Shown here one piece after another: positions 37,257 to 46,018 of a stretch of DNA of 64,000 bases. The translations under genes were made by a program, and so were the position numbers. The stretch comes from Salinisphaera sp. G21_0 (lineage in GTDB: Bacteria > Pseudomonadota > Gammaproteobacteria > Pseudomonadales > Endozoicomonadaceae), in contig NZ_JAGHQW010000015.1 in the NCBI RefSeq assembly GCF_017744115.1, positions 1 to 64,000 on the forward strand, read 5' to 3'. The number at the start of each line of letters is the position of its first letter. Position 1 is the first letter of the stretch. The notes under the pieces are model-generated. The model was not told where the DNA came from. It did not search any database and saw only the letters and a program-made list of their open reading frames with translations.

Positions 37257-37283
37257 AAAGAGCTCTTGTGAGCTCTTTTTTTT
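37257..37283 (+). terminator. Rho-independent terminator of fimV
   Basis: AAAGAGCTC (37257-37265), TTGT loop, GAGCTCTTT (37270-37278), then T5 more. A 9-bp stem followed by a run of eight T (37276-37283). It marks the end of the leu-asd-fimV strand and the boundary with the convergent tad locus. Confidence 0.92.
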
Positions 37284-37305
37284 GAGACATTTTCCTAAAG
37301 GCAGC

Positions 37306-38445
37306 CTACTGATCAGGGTTCAGGTTGTCTGCTGGACTTGATAAAGACTCATTCACCTGCTGCACCTTGCCCAGGTTTTTCCAGGCAAGCTCATAATGGC
37401 TGGGCGAGTGATCCAGTGCCTGTTTAAGCAGTTGTTCTGCTAACGCCTGATTTCCCGCCAGTAGCGAAAGATAACCCGCATCATTAAAGGCCTCCCAAGA
37501 CTTCATGGTGGTGTTGAGCAATGAGATGGCCTCTTCCTGTTGATGTTGACGAAGGTATAGCAAGGCAAGATTACGGCTGGCACGACCATAGCCGGGCTTG
37601 ATATTCAGCGCTTTTCTGAAGTGGCTTTCCGCCTGTGGCCACTGACCGGCAAGGTACAGTGAATACCCCAGGTTATTAAGCAGGGTTGGATCATTAGGGG
37701 TGAGGGTCAGTGCCTCCCGATAAAAGCGTTCTGCCCGCTGGTAATCTTTGCTCAGATCAGCAAGAACGCCAAGAGCATTGAGTGATCGTATTGGCTGATA
37801 GCCAGTCATCGCATTACGTTCAGAATGCTCACCAATATCTTCAGACAACTGTCGCCAAAGTGACACTGCCCTGTTGAGCAGTGCCTCTGCCTGTTCATTT
37901 TGCCTGCCTTGCAGCCTGGTGAGCCCCAGAGCTTCCAACGCCGCAACAGGGTAGGGATGATCGTTCACCACCTGTTGGTAAATACGCTCTGCCAGCGCTT
38001 GCTGCCCTGTCTGCTGGTAAAGTCCTGCCAGTTTCAGGCTGGCCAGATAACCCTGATCCCTGGCGTTATCTGTCTCTTTTATTTCCGCATTCTCCATTCC
38101 GGGGTTGAGCGCATCTGGTAATTCAGCCTTTATAGCATTGTTTGCCAGCTCAATGGTTCTGACATAGTAGGCCGCTGCCCGATCCGTTTCTCCCCCGGAC
38201 CAGGCAATATCCCCCTTCATCAGAGCCTGCTCCATGGTCAGGCTCTGTTCAATACCCAGCATCTCTGCAGTCAATGTACCCTGATAAAGTTCTGGCGTCT
38301 GAGCTGTTGCAGCAACGGAGTCCGTCGATGTCTTTTGCGGCAGTCCATGGCAGCCAGCCAATAACAGAGTAGATATCAGTAATGGGTAACCGTACTTTTC
38401 GGTTGGTAAGCAGCGTTGCAGTAAAGCGGGTATGGATAACGGCAT
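37306..38445 (-). CDS. tadD: TadD-like TPR lipoprotein of the Flp pilus locus
   Basis: 379 residues from ATG 38445, where GGGAAG lies 6 bases upstream; the frame opens at 38463. The N-terminus has a lipoprotein signal with lipobox LLLAGC (cysteine near residue 32). The rest is TPR repeats (for example LNALGVLADLSKDYQRAERFYREALTLTPND and LLNNLGYSLYLAGQWPQAESHFRKALNIKPG). TadD proteins are lipoproteins needed for secretin assembly in Flp pilus systems. It is the last gene of the locus, 46 bases after tadC, and ends close to the fimV terminator. Confidence 0.85.
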   Translation of the reverse strand: MPLSIPALLQRCLPTEKYGYPLLISTLLLAGCHGLPQKTSTDSVAATAQTPELYQGTLTAEMLGIEQSLTMEQALMKGDIAWSGGETDRAAAYYVRTIELANNAIKAELPDALNPGMENAEIKETDNARDQGYLASLKLAGLYQQTGQQALAERIYQQVVNDHPYPVAALEALGLTRLQGRQNEQAEALLNRAVSLWRQLSEDIGEHSERNAMTGYQPIRSLNALGVLADLSKDYQRAERFYREALTLTPNDPTLLNNLGYSLYLAGQWPQAESHFRKALNIKPGYGRASRNLALLYLRQHQQEEAISLLNTTMKSWEAFNDAGYLSLLAGNQALAEQLLKQALDHSPSHYELAWKNLGKVQQVNESLSSPADNLNPDQ

Positions 38446-38491
38446 GGTAACTTCCCGATGCATATTTTCTTTGCTATTGGTAGTGTGTCGG

Positions 38492-39454
38492 TTAAAACTG
38501 GCTGAATGACTCGATCAGCTGCATGATTGCCGGCCCAACCGCCACCAGGAAAAAGGCGGGCAGCAGAAACAGAATCAGGGGAAAGATCATTTTGGTGCCA
38601 ATTTTGGCCGCCTGCTCTTCCGCAGACTGAATCCGCCGGTCCCGGAAATCTTCTGAAAATGTTCTGAGGGTATCGGCAATACTGGAGCCGTACCGGATAC
38701 TGTCACTCAGTGTACTGATCAGGCCGTCCACCTCTTTCAACCGGATGCGCATGCCCATATCCTGAAGCGCCTTATCGGACGGAACACCCGCACGCATGGC
38801 CGCATTGACCAGCTCCAGTTCGTTGGCCAGTTCCGGATGGCTGATGTAGAGATCATCAGACAGTCGTTGTATAGCGCTGCGCAGACCAAGGCCTGCTTCC
38901 AGAGACACCACCAGTAGATCCAACGCATCCGGAATGGCAAGGCGTATCCGCTGCTGCCGCCGTTGAATCAAGCCGGTGAGTATCCGGTTGGGTAGCATCA
39001 TGCCCAGCCAGGCACTGCCCGAAAAGGCAAACAGCCAGAGCTGGAAAGACATTTTCTCCACCACCAGGGCGCACACCGACAATACGATAATGGGCAAACC
39101 GACGGCCAGTATCACTTTTAACCCGTAGAATACCCATAAGGCACTGTCCGCACGCCAGCCAGCCTGAACCAGACGGGCCTGTACCTGACTGCGTTCCCAG
39201 TTATCTTTGGGCAGAATGTAAGCCTGTATCGGACGCAAAACCTGAAACATATCCACTCCGACCGGTGCGGTTCGGCTTTCGATATCGGAGATTTGTTTCA
39301 AACGACGGCGAACCGGATCGGTCATGCCAGTGGCAAAGGTGTACACGCCCATCAACAGTGTCGCGACGGACAGGGAAATCAGTGTTAAAAGCACCAGTCG
39401 GCCTGCCTGCATATCCCCAAGGGCAATCTGTAATTCGGTTAACAGGTTTTCCAT
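38492..39454 (-). CDS. tadC: Tad pilus inner-membrane platform protein TadC
   Basis: 320 residues from ATG 39454 (GGGAG five bases upstream; TTG 39466 is also in frame). Type II secretion GspF-like domain with membrane helices at the N-terminus (LVLLTLISLSVATLLMGVYTF), centre and C-terminus (MIFPLILFLLPAFFLVAVGPAIM). Segment DALDLLVVSLEAGLGLRSAIQRL is typical of TadB/TadC. TadC and TadB form the platform that works with the TadA ATPase. It lies 20 bases after tadB. Confidence 0.92.
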   Translation of the reverse strand: MENLLTELQIALGDMQAGRLVLLTLISLSVATLLMGVYTFATGMTDPVRRRLKQISDIESRTAPVGVDMFQVLRPIQAYILPKDNWERSQVQARLVQAGWRADSALWVFYGLKVILAVGLPIIVLSVCALVVEKMSFQLWLFAFSGSAWLGMMLPNRILTGLIQRRQQRIRLAIPDALDLLVVSLEAGLGLRSAIQRLSDDLYISHPELANELELVNAAMRAGVPSDKALQDMGMRIRLKEVDGLISTLSDSIRYGSSIADTLRTFSEDFRDRRIQSAEEQAAKIGTKMIFPLILFLLPAFFLVAVGPAIMQLIESFSQF

Positions 39455-39474
39455 AACCACTCCCAAATATTTCG

Positions 39475-40446
39475 CTACATACGGACTTTCAGTAGCTGTC
39501 GAATCCAGAGAACGCCCATAACGATCATGCCCAGCGCCGTCATCAACAGATTATTACCACTTTCGGTTGCCAGCAGCGGCGTCAGGTAACCGGGATTAAT
39601 GACATACAGTAATCCAAACATGCCAAATGGCAGCAGACTTAGTACCCAGGCACCCATACGCCCTTCAGCACTTAGGGTTCTGACCCGGCGCTGAAAACGA
39701 AAGCGTTCCCGCATCTGCTGATTAATCCTGCCCAGCACTTCAGTAATATTTCCGCCGGTATCCCGCTGCACCAGTATTGACACCACCAGCATCATCATGG
39801 CTACTGAAGGTACCCGCTGTAGCATGGCAAGCAACGCTCGCCGCATATCATTGCCGTAGTTGATGTCGGCAAAGGTCAGGGCGAACTCCCCAGCCAGTGG
39901 ATTGGCCTGTTCTTCCGATACAATGCGGACTGTTTCAATAAAGGGGTGTCCGGCCCTCAGGGCATTTACCATGGTCTCTATGGCATCCGGCAGCTGTTCC
40001 TCAATACGGTCCAGGCGTTTTTTCCGATCCATCATCACCCGGACAAATGGAAACCCGGTGCCCACGGCAAAGGCGGTCCAGGAAAGTGCTGGGGAGCCGG
40101 TGAAAAACCAGAGAATAAAACAGGCCGTGATCCCCGCAAGCAAACCGGTGGCCACCAGTCTGTGCGCCAGCATTTCCCGGCCAGATTGTTCGGTATACAG
40201 GCCCAGACGTTCCATCAGGGGAAGCTCTTCCAGTCGACGTTCCCAGGGTTTCAGGTTTCTCAGATATTTTTCGCGCAGAATCCGCTGCAGAGTCGGTGTA
40301 TGGTCTGCCAGTTCAAGGCGATGCATTCGTTTCTTTAAACGACGTCGGACTTCACGCTTCTCGCTAACCAGAGGGATAGTCAGTGAACTGAGCAAAGCAA
40401 AAACAGCAATAAATACCAACAGGGCAAATATCAGTTGTGGATTCAT
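39475..40446 (-). CDS. tadB: Tad pilus inner-membrane platform protein TadB
   Basis: 323 residues with the GspF-like domain: N-terminal helix FALLVFIAVFALLSSLTIPL, paired helices LLAGITACFILWFF, DAIETMVNALRAGHPFIETVRIVSEE, and the RDTGGNITEVL loop before the C-terminal helices. The order tadA-tadB-tadC matches the family. The start ATG overlaps the tadA stop by four bases (ATGA), so translation is coupled. Confidence 0.93.
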   Translation of the reverse strand: MNPQLIFALLVFIAVFALLSSLTIPLVSEKREVRRRLKKRMHRLELADHTPTLQRILREKYLRNLKPWERRLEELPLMERLGLYTEQSGREMLAHRLVATGLLAGITACFILWFFTGSPALSWTAFAVGTGFPFVRVMMDRKKRLDRIEEQLPDAIETMVNALRAGHPFIETVRIVSEEQANPLAGEFALTFADINYGNDMRRALLAMLQRVPSVAMMMLVVSILVQRDTGGNITEVLGRINQQMRERFRFQRRVRTLSAEGRMGAWVLSLLPFGMFGLLYVINPGYLTPLLATESGNNLLMTALGMIVMGVLWIRQLLKVRM

Positions 40447-41885
40447 GTGGCAACTCCCAGCTCACCTGATGGGCCATACTGCCATTCGGTATCAAAGACA
40501 TCCCTGGACAGTTCAATACCGTACAGTGCCAGACGGTTATACAGTTCAGGCACGAGACCGGTTGCCTTGTAAACACCGGTAACCTGACCGGACTCGTCAT
40601 GGCCTCGGCGCTGGAAGCGGAAAATCTCGGTCATGGTAATGATATCCTGCTCCATTCCGTTCACTTCCTGAATACTCACAATGCGACGTTTACCGTCTTC
40701 CATGCGTTCCAGCTGAACAACCAGGTCAATGGCAGAAGCGATCTGCTGCCGGAGGGATTGCTGGGAAAATGCCAGGCCAGTCATCTGTACCATATTATCC
40801 AGGCGTTGCAGGGCATCCCTGGGTGTATTGGCATGGATCGTGGTCAGGGAGCCATCGTGCCCGGTGTTCATGGCCGTGAGCATATCCAGGGCCTCGGCTC
40901 CCCGGACCTCACCGACCACAATACGATCCGGTCGCATCCGCAGACTGTTTTTGACCAGCTCACGCTGGTTAATTTCCCCTTTGCCTTCCAGATTGGCAGG
41001 ACGGGTTTCCAGGCGGACCACGTGGGGTTGCTGCAGTTGCAGTTCGGCAGAGTCTTCTATGGTGATGATGCGGTCATCTTCAGGGATACAGCCAGAGAGG
41101 GCATTAAGCAAAGTGGTTTTCCCGGTGCCGGTGCCACCGGAGACCAGGATATTCAAGCGCATCCTGACCATGGCCTCCAGGGTTCGGGCCATTTGTGGTG
41201 CCATGGCACCCAGTTCCGCCAGGTGCAGAAGGCTCATCCGGTCAACGGTGGCACGGCGAATGGAGAGGGAGGGACCATCCAGTGCCAATGGCGGAATAAT
41301 CGCGTTTACCCGTGAACCATCGGGCAATCGGGCATCCACCATAGGCGACGATTCATCAATACGACGGCCAACCTGGGCGACAATTTTTTCGATGACATTC
41401 AGCAGGTGCTCATTATTGCGAAAGCTTAAGCCGGTCAGTGTCAGCTTTCCCTGCTTTTCCATGTAGATGGTCTCTGCGCCATTGACCAGAATATCCGACA
41501 CATCCTCGCTGCGCAGTAATTTCTCAAGGGGACCCAGCCCCAGCAATTCATCAACAATCTCACTGAGAATGGTTCCTCGCTGCTCCATGCTTAAGGGAGC
41601 GCTCATGGCGCTGAGCAACTGTTGTCCTGTTTCCTCTATTTGTCGACGGGCCTGGTCATGGGGGAGCTTGCCCAGGCGGGGCAGATCAAGACGTTCCAGT
41701 AACTCTTCATGAACCCGTTGCTGCCAGTGGTTCTGCAACTCCCTGAGGCGACGGGCCTGAAGGTCATCTTCTTCGCTGGTCTCTTTGATCAATGGCGCTG
41801 TATCAGTGTCGCTGATAACGGGCTCACGACGTTTTTTTTCTGCCTTCCTATCAACAGTAGGCTCAGGATGGTAGGTGAATGCCAT
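40443..41885 (-). CDS. tadA: Tad pilus assembly ATPase TadA (CpaF)
   Basis: 480 residues. Secretion ATPase of the VirB11/CpaF type: N-terminal ELLGLGPLEKLL domain, arginine-rich RRIDESSPMVDARLPDGSRVN, Walker A GGTGTGKTTLLNAL (near 250), ITIEDSAELQL (Asp box), and VGEVRGAEALDML. It powers Flp pilus assembly. N-terminal KTSEEDDLQARRLRELQ stretch is variable. It follows tadZ by about 45 bases on the same strand. Confidence 0.96.
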   Translation of the reverse strand: MAFTYHPEPTVDRKAEKKRREPVISDTDTAPLIKETSEEDDLQARRLRELQNHWQQRVHEELLERLDLPRLGKLPHDQARRQIEETGQQLLSAMSAPLSMEQRGTILSEIVDELLGLGPLEKLLRSEDVSDILVNGAETIYMEKQGKLTLTGLSFRNNEHLLNVIEKIVAQVGRRIDESSPMVDARLPDGSRVNAIIPPLALDGPSLSIRRATVDRMSLLHLAELGAMAPQMARTLEAMVRMRLNILVSGGTGTGKTTLLNALSGCIPEDDRIITIEDSAELQLQQPHVVRLETRPANLEGKGEINQRELVKNSLRMRPDRIVVGEVRGAEALDMLTAMNTGHDGSLTTIHANTPRDALQRLDNMVQMTGLAFSQQSLRQQIASAIDLVVQLERMEDGKRRIVSIQEVNGMEQDIITMTEIFRFQRRGHDESGQVTGVYKATGLVPELYNRLALYGIELSRDVFDTEWQYGPSGELGVAT

Positions 41886-41929
41886 AAATACGATCCCTGT
41901 ATTTTATCTCCAGCTATTAATCTATTGGT

Positions 41930-43189
41930 TTAACCGAACATGCGTTTAACCAGTGCCGACAGTCTTGATGGAGCTTCAGTCTGCCCGGTAAAACGGCTGT
42001 GCAGAGCCACCACCGCTTTGGTAACACTGGCCTTCGGGGCTTGCTTAAGCAGTGGCTTACCAGAATTGAGGCTGTTGCTTACCCGGTGATAATCACCGGG
42101 AATGGTGACAACCTCGCCCACCTTGAGCGTGTTGCAGATATCATTGACCCTGATAGGCAGGCGGGGGTGATACCGGTTGACGACGATAGTGAATTGATCC
42201 CGGGAAAGCCCAAGTTCACTTTCCGACAAGTCCAGCCAGCGCAGGGCATTGCGAAGGGAAAGCATATCCTGCTGAATAACCAGGCAGATATCGTCTGCCT
42301 GATCCTGAATAAAGGTACTGATATTGGTGGGAAACATAGGCAGGTCAATCACCACATCGTCCCGTCCCTGCTTCAGAAGTTTTAGCAGTCTGGCCAGCTG
42401 GTCGGTATCCGGGTCAGAATACGCCATCAAATCTGGCTGCTTCATGGCCAGTACCTCAAGCCCACTCTCGTGTCTGGCCAGATAACCGGCCAGCGCCGTT
42501 TGATCCAGGGACGGTAATTCAGCCAGTACATCTTCAAGGCCATAATCGCTGTACAGATCCATAAACTGCAGCACCGAGCCCATTCTGAAGTTGAGGTCCA
42601 GCAATAGACATTTCTGGTGATTGGTTGCCTTGATATGGGCCAGGTTACAGGCCAGAAAGGTGGCACCGGCACCACCGGAGGCAGAAAGCGCAGCAGTTAC
42701 CCTTGCATGCCTGATGCTTGAGTTGGCCTGCCGGTGTTCGAAAAGGGTTTCCAGAAGAGAAAGCAACTCCTGGTTGCTGAATGGCTCTGGCAGGTAATCA
42801 CTGGCTCCGGCCCGCATGGCGGCTCTCATCAGCAATGGTTGATCGGCAGGGCCGATAACGATCAGCGTCGTTTTTCCTGTGGTGTTGTTTATTACCGGAA
42901 GCAGCGATGACAGGGCATTAAGTTGTTGCTCCGGTTGCTGGCCCAGTCGGTGAATGATCACGTCAACCGGTTGTTGTTTCCGGAGTAACTGTGTGAATGT
43001 GTCTTCACTCTGCAGTAACAGGCGTTGGCTATTAATCTCCACTACCGGTGCCAGAATAGCATTCAGCCAATCCATGGATTGCTCTGAATCACCCGTTAAC
43101 AGTACTTCCAGTTGTTCCTGCTTTTGCTCCGGATAGAGGGATTCACGGCTGGCTGGTTTGGTATTTTTCATTGGTAAACTCACTGACAT
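41930..43189 (-). CDS. tadZ: Tad pilus localisation protein TadZ (CpaE)
   Basis: About 419 residues from ATG 43189; this start avoids overlapping the preceding pseudopilin gene (frame open to 43246). It has an N-terminal receiver-like domain without a strong phosphorylation site (VDVIIHRLGQQPEQQLNALSSLLPV, PFSNQELLSLLETLF), and a C-terminal ParA/MinD-like ATPase with a deviant Walker A SGGAGATFLACNLA. TadZ/CpaE places the Tad machine at the pole. Direct neighbour of tadA as in other loci. Confidence 0.9.
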   Translation of the reverse strand: MSVSLPMKNTKPASRESLYPEQKQEQLEVLLTGDSEQSMDWLNAILAPVVEINSQRLLLQSEDTFTQLLRKQQPVDVIIHRLGQQPEQQLNALSSLLPVINNTTGKTTLIVIGPADQPLLMRAAMRAGASDYLPEPFSNQELLSLLETLFEHRQANSSIRHARVTAALSASGGAGATFLACNLAHIKATNHQKCLLLDLNFRMGSVLQFMDLYSDYGLEDVLAELPSLDQTALAGYLARHESGLEVLAMKQPDLMAYSDPDTDQLARLLKLLKQGRDDVVIDLPMFPTNISTFIQDQADDICLVIQQDMLSLRNALRWLDLSESELGLSRDQFTIVVNRYHPRLPIRVNDICNTLKVGEVVTIPGDYHRVSNSLNSGKPLLKQAPKASVTKAVVALHSRFTGQTEAPSRLSALVKRMFG

Positions 43190-43223
43190 CTGTCTTCTGA
43201 CTTTGTTATGTGTAATGTGCTTA

Positions 43224-43754
43224 TCAGCTACTGCACGGTGTACCACTGTTTGTCCAACCCAGGCTCTCCCTGGGCAAAATAACCTGGAAAGGGGGCATGG
43301 CCATGGTTTTGGGGAACCCCATCAGATTGACCGGAGTGACAAATTCAAATGAATAGCCGCCATCCCCCTGGGTCAGTTGTGCCCTGACAAAACGGATGGA
43401 ATCATAGGCAGCACAGTTAGCCGGGGAGGCAATGACACCGCCATCCACATCCAGATAGGCCAGATCAATATGACTGGTGGTCAGTCCATTAATTAATGCA
43501 CTGCGGCTGCCGTCAGCTTTCAGCATTCCCGCCGCTTTGGCGGATTGAATACCACTGGCGTTGGGAAACAGGAATGTAGCGGCTTCCGCAGACCGGCGAG
43601 TGGATTCCTGTAGCAGGTTCATGGTGAACATCATACGACCAAAATCAATAATGCCCAGAATCAGGGCAAACAGCACCGGGGCAATCAGGGCAAATTCTAC
43701 AGCGGCGACACCTTGCTGTTGTCGCTTTAACACATCAAAACAGGTGCCTATCAT
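43224..43754 (-). CDS. TadE-like pseudopilin (1)
   Basis: 176 residues. Prepilin-like N-terminus: QQGVAAVEFALIAPVLFALILGIIDFGRMMF, with a glutamate near the mature position 5 of the hydrophobic helix, as TadE-type pseudopilins processed by TadV. The rest is a predicted periplasmic domain with two Cys that may form a disulphide. Start overlaps the upstream pseudopilin stop (TAATG). TadE and TadF are needed for Flp pilus biogenesis. Confidence 0.88.
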   Translation of the reverse strand: MIGTCFDVLKRQQQGVAAVEFALIAPVLFALILGIIDFGRMMFTMNLLQESTRRSAEAATFLFPNASGIQSAKAAGMLKADGSRSALINGLTTSHIDLAYLDVDGGVIASPANCAAYDSIRFVRAQLTQGDGGYSFEFVTPVNLMGFPKTMAMPPFQVILPRESLGWTNSGTPCSS

Positions 43755-44353
43755 TAGAAAACCCTCATGGATGCCTGCGCTTGCATGGGAATGCTGAGAT
43801 CCAGGCCAAGCAGGGGGATTTCGTTGAAAATGGGTTGATAGGTGTAATCAATCTGTACCATCAGATTGCCGTCTATTTCGCTGCAGTAGCGTTCGCCATT
43901 GATCTGGTCTACCAGTTCACTGAGAATGTTGTAGCTTTCAAGATACGCTCGAACCCGGCAGAGGGATTGTCTTGATGTGCTTGTATTGCTGTTTTGAACA
44001 GCTTCAAGGGCGTTAAAATTCATGTGGACCTGGTTTTCAGATAACCCGGGAAGGACGGGATCTCCTTTAGAATTGGCAATACCATAAACTGCTACCTGGC
44101 GAGCCTGAATCCGTAACTCATTTTCCAGATTAGCTTTTAAATTCTCCAGATTAAAAAGGCCACTGCTGGGAAGTCGGGCAGAGATATAACGTGCAGCATC
44201 AAACGCTGCCATATGCAGGCGCTGATAACTGTAATACATTCGACCAAATTCAACTGTGGTAATTAACAGTGCTACCAAAAAAGGTAAAACCATGGCAAAT
44301 TCAACGGCTGCCATCCCTTGCTGCATGTTGGTGTTCTCGTTATCTCTGCTCAT
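43754..44353 (-). CDS. TadE/TadF-like pseudopilin (2)
   Basis: 199 residues with the same N-terminal prepilin helix (QQGMAAVEFAMVLPFLVALLITTVEFGRMYYSY), then a longer periplasmic domain with a Cys pair. It overlaps the TadG-like gene (ATGA) and is followed by the other pseudopilin through a TAATG overlap: three minor pilin-like genes are translationally coupled. Which is TadE and which is TadF I cannot decide. Confidence 0.87.
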   Translation of the reverse strand: MSRDNENTNMQQGMAAVEFAMVLPFLVALLITTVEFGRMYYSYQRLHMAAFDAARYISARLPSSGLFNLENLKANLENELRIQARQVAVYGIANSKGDPVLPGLSENQVHMNFNALEAVQNSNTSTSRQSLCRVRAYLESYNILSELVDQINGERYCSEIDGNLMVQIDYTYQPIFNEIPLLGLDLSIPMQAQASMRVF

Positions 44354-45681
44354 GACCCTGGCCCATCATAGAGAACCACATCATAGGCACCACTGATCTT
44401 CTCTTCATTTGTAATGGCAGGACAGGGGATATGCTGTGCAATAAACTCTGTACGATATTCAAGATCAATGTTGGTCCAACCCCGCTCTTCATCTACATCA
44501 TCAATGAACACACGGGCCGGTTCCAGCATAAAGAAGCAGGCAAATTCTTTGTTATCCAAATCTTCAACGCCACAGCTGGGGGCAACGGGCATTTTCAAAA
44601 TACGCCGGTTGGTTTCACACTCACTTGTGTTGCATTGCATGTTTTGATTGGCATTGTCTTGAAGATAATCTGCATAGATATAGGGATAATCTGCGATAGC
44701 TACTTCTCTGCCCCAGCGTCCAAGTATCTCAGTAAGTAAACCCAGGTATTCCTGAAAAAACTCAACTTTGCCATCAATATTGGCCTTTGGGCGAAACTGC
44801 CGTGAAAAGGCATCACGTTCTCTGCAATCAGCACAGGCTAACTCATCCTGAGAAGAGAACGTTGAATTGTAATCAGCACTGAAAACATCATTGCCGAAAT
44901 TAGTAATACCCAGTCTAGTGTTCAGCATTGTGCCGGGCCTGAGAGTCCATGAGTCGTAACCAAACTCATCAACTACCCTGGTGGGGGTATCTTCATACAT
45001 CAGCACATTTTCTCCACTCCCTAGCATTACGGAAGTGATTTCATAGAGCAAAGGCATATTCAATACCTGTTGTTCAAAACCGGTGGTATCAATAAACATT
45101 CTGAAACCAACCACATTTTCCAGATCCGTGTCGTCTAGAAACGATTCGAGAAAGTGATAGATTTGTGGATCATTGGTGTCAGCCGGCCCGGGATTACCCA
45201 GATTATTGGTGCAGGCCATAATCGGCGCAACGCTGTAGGCAGGCTCCGGTGCCGGACCGGCGACAGCCGTCGCTGTTAACGTGGTATCACCAACACCCGC
45301 CAGACCCAGCAAAATCGGGGATACTGTTTCTGAAATACTGACGGCAAAACGCCCGCTCAAATCGGTGCTTCCTCCTTTCGGGGCAGAGATATCGATATTC
45401 AAAGATTCCGTATTGCCGCCCATCGCTTGAATGGTGGCGAGAGCGTTGGCTTCTGGTGCGTTATAGGTCTCATTGGGAAAGAAGTGACTTTTCGCCGCAC
45501 TCAGTGCAGCGGCATTGGCCATATTCTGCAGCCTGTCCCGCTGGGCAAGCATATTGCCGGTATCTACTGCCAGCCCCATCATTGCCATAACACCGGTCAG
45601 GGTAATGGCAACCACCACGGCAACAGCACCACGCTGTTTCCGTTTAATGAAAATGTAGGATAAACGTCGTTTATCTTGCAT
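44350..45681 (-). CDS. TadG-like pilus-associated protein
   Basis: 443 residues. N-terminal RKQRGAVAVVVAITLTGVMAMMGLAVDTGNMLAQRDRLQNMANAAALSAAKS is the TadG/von Willebrand-like putative pilus-assembly start with a single membrane helix. A periplasmic region with many Cys follows (for example near DELACADCRERDAF). No complete vWA MIDAS is seen. TadG in other systems is anchored in the membrane and associated with the Flp pilus. First gene of the coupled pseudopilin trio. Confidence 0.85.
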   Translation of the reverse strand: MQDKRRLSYIFIKRKQRGAVAVVVAITLTGVMAMMGLAVDTGNMLAQRDRLQNMANAAALSAAKSHFFPNETYNAPEANALATIQAMGGNTESLNIDISAPKGGSTDLSGRFAVSISETVSPILLGLAGVGDTTLTATAVAGPAPEPAYSVAPIMACTNNLGNPGPADTNDPQIYHFLESFLDDTDLENVVGFRMFIDTTGFEQQVLNMPLLYEITSVMLGSGENVLMYEDTPTRVVDEFGYDSWTLRPGTMLNTRLGITNFGNDVFSADYNSTFSSQDELACADCRERDAFSRQFRPKANIDGKVEFFQEYLGLLTEILGRWGREVAIADYPYIYADYLQDNANQNMQCNTSECETNRRILKMPVAPSCGVEDLDNKEFACFFMLEPARVFIDDVDEERGWTNIDLEYRTEFIAQHIPCPAITNEEKISGAYDVVLYDGPGS

Positions 45682-45715
45682 AACGGCTGTCTTCCAAAAT
45701 AAGGCTGCTGTGTGG

Positions 45716-46018
45716 TCAGTTACCTAAATCAAGAGTGATACTGTTGTTCTCCGATGAGTCACTACTTTCACTACCCCGATATTCCCCGAGACTTTGGGCC
45801 GCCCGGCCACCATCTTCACCGCTTAACAGTTTGTCAGAGTTCTGTTCAGAGGCGTTCGGGTGTAACCGTTGACTGACCATAATGGACTTGACGGCAAGGC
45901 GGCGGGTGTCAGCGGCTTCATCAGTAAAGTGATGCCGTTCTTTCATCACGCAACCGGTTAATGTCACTGATACCAGGGTGAGAAGAAGTATGGAACGTTT
46001 ACTGTTTAACCGGATCAT
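45716..46018 (-). CDS. Small lipoprotein in the tad locus (RcpB/TadX position)
   Basis: 100 residues: signal peptide with lipobox LTLVSVTLTGC, then a short, Ser/Asn-rich region. No family is recognised. The ATG overlaps the secretin gene stop in TAATG, so it is coupled to rcpA. In Aggregatibacter-type loci a small accessory gene (rcpB) sits between the secretin and tadZ; here the TadE/F/G genes intervene. It could help insert or localise the secretin as pilotins do, by position only. Confidence 0.7.
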   Translation of the reverse strand: MIRLNSKRSILLLTLVSVTLTGCVMKERHHFTDEAADTRRLAVKSIMVSQRLHPNASEQNSDKLLSGEDGGRAAQSLGEYRGSESSDSSENNSITLDLGN

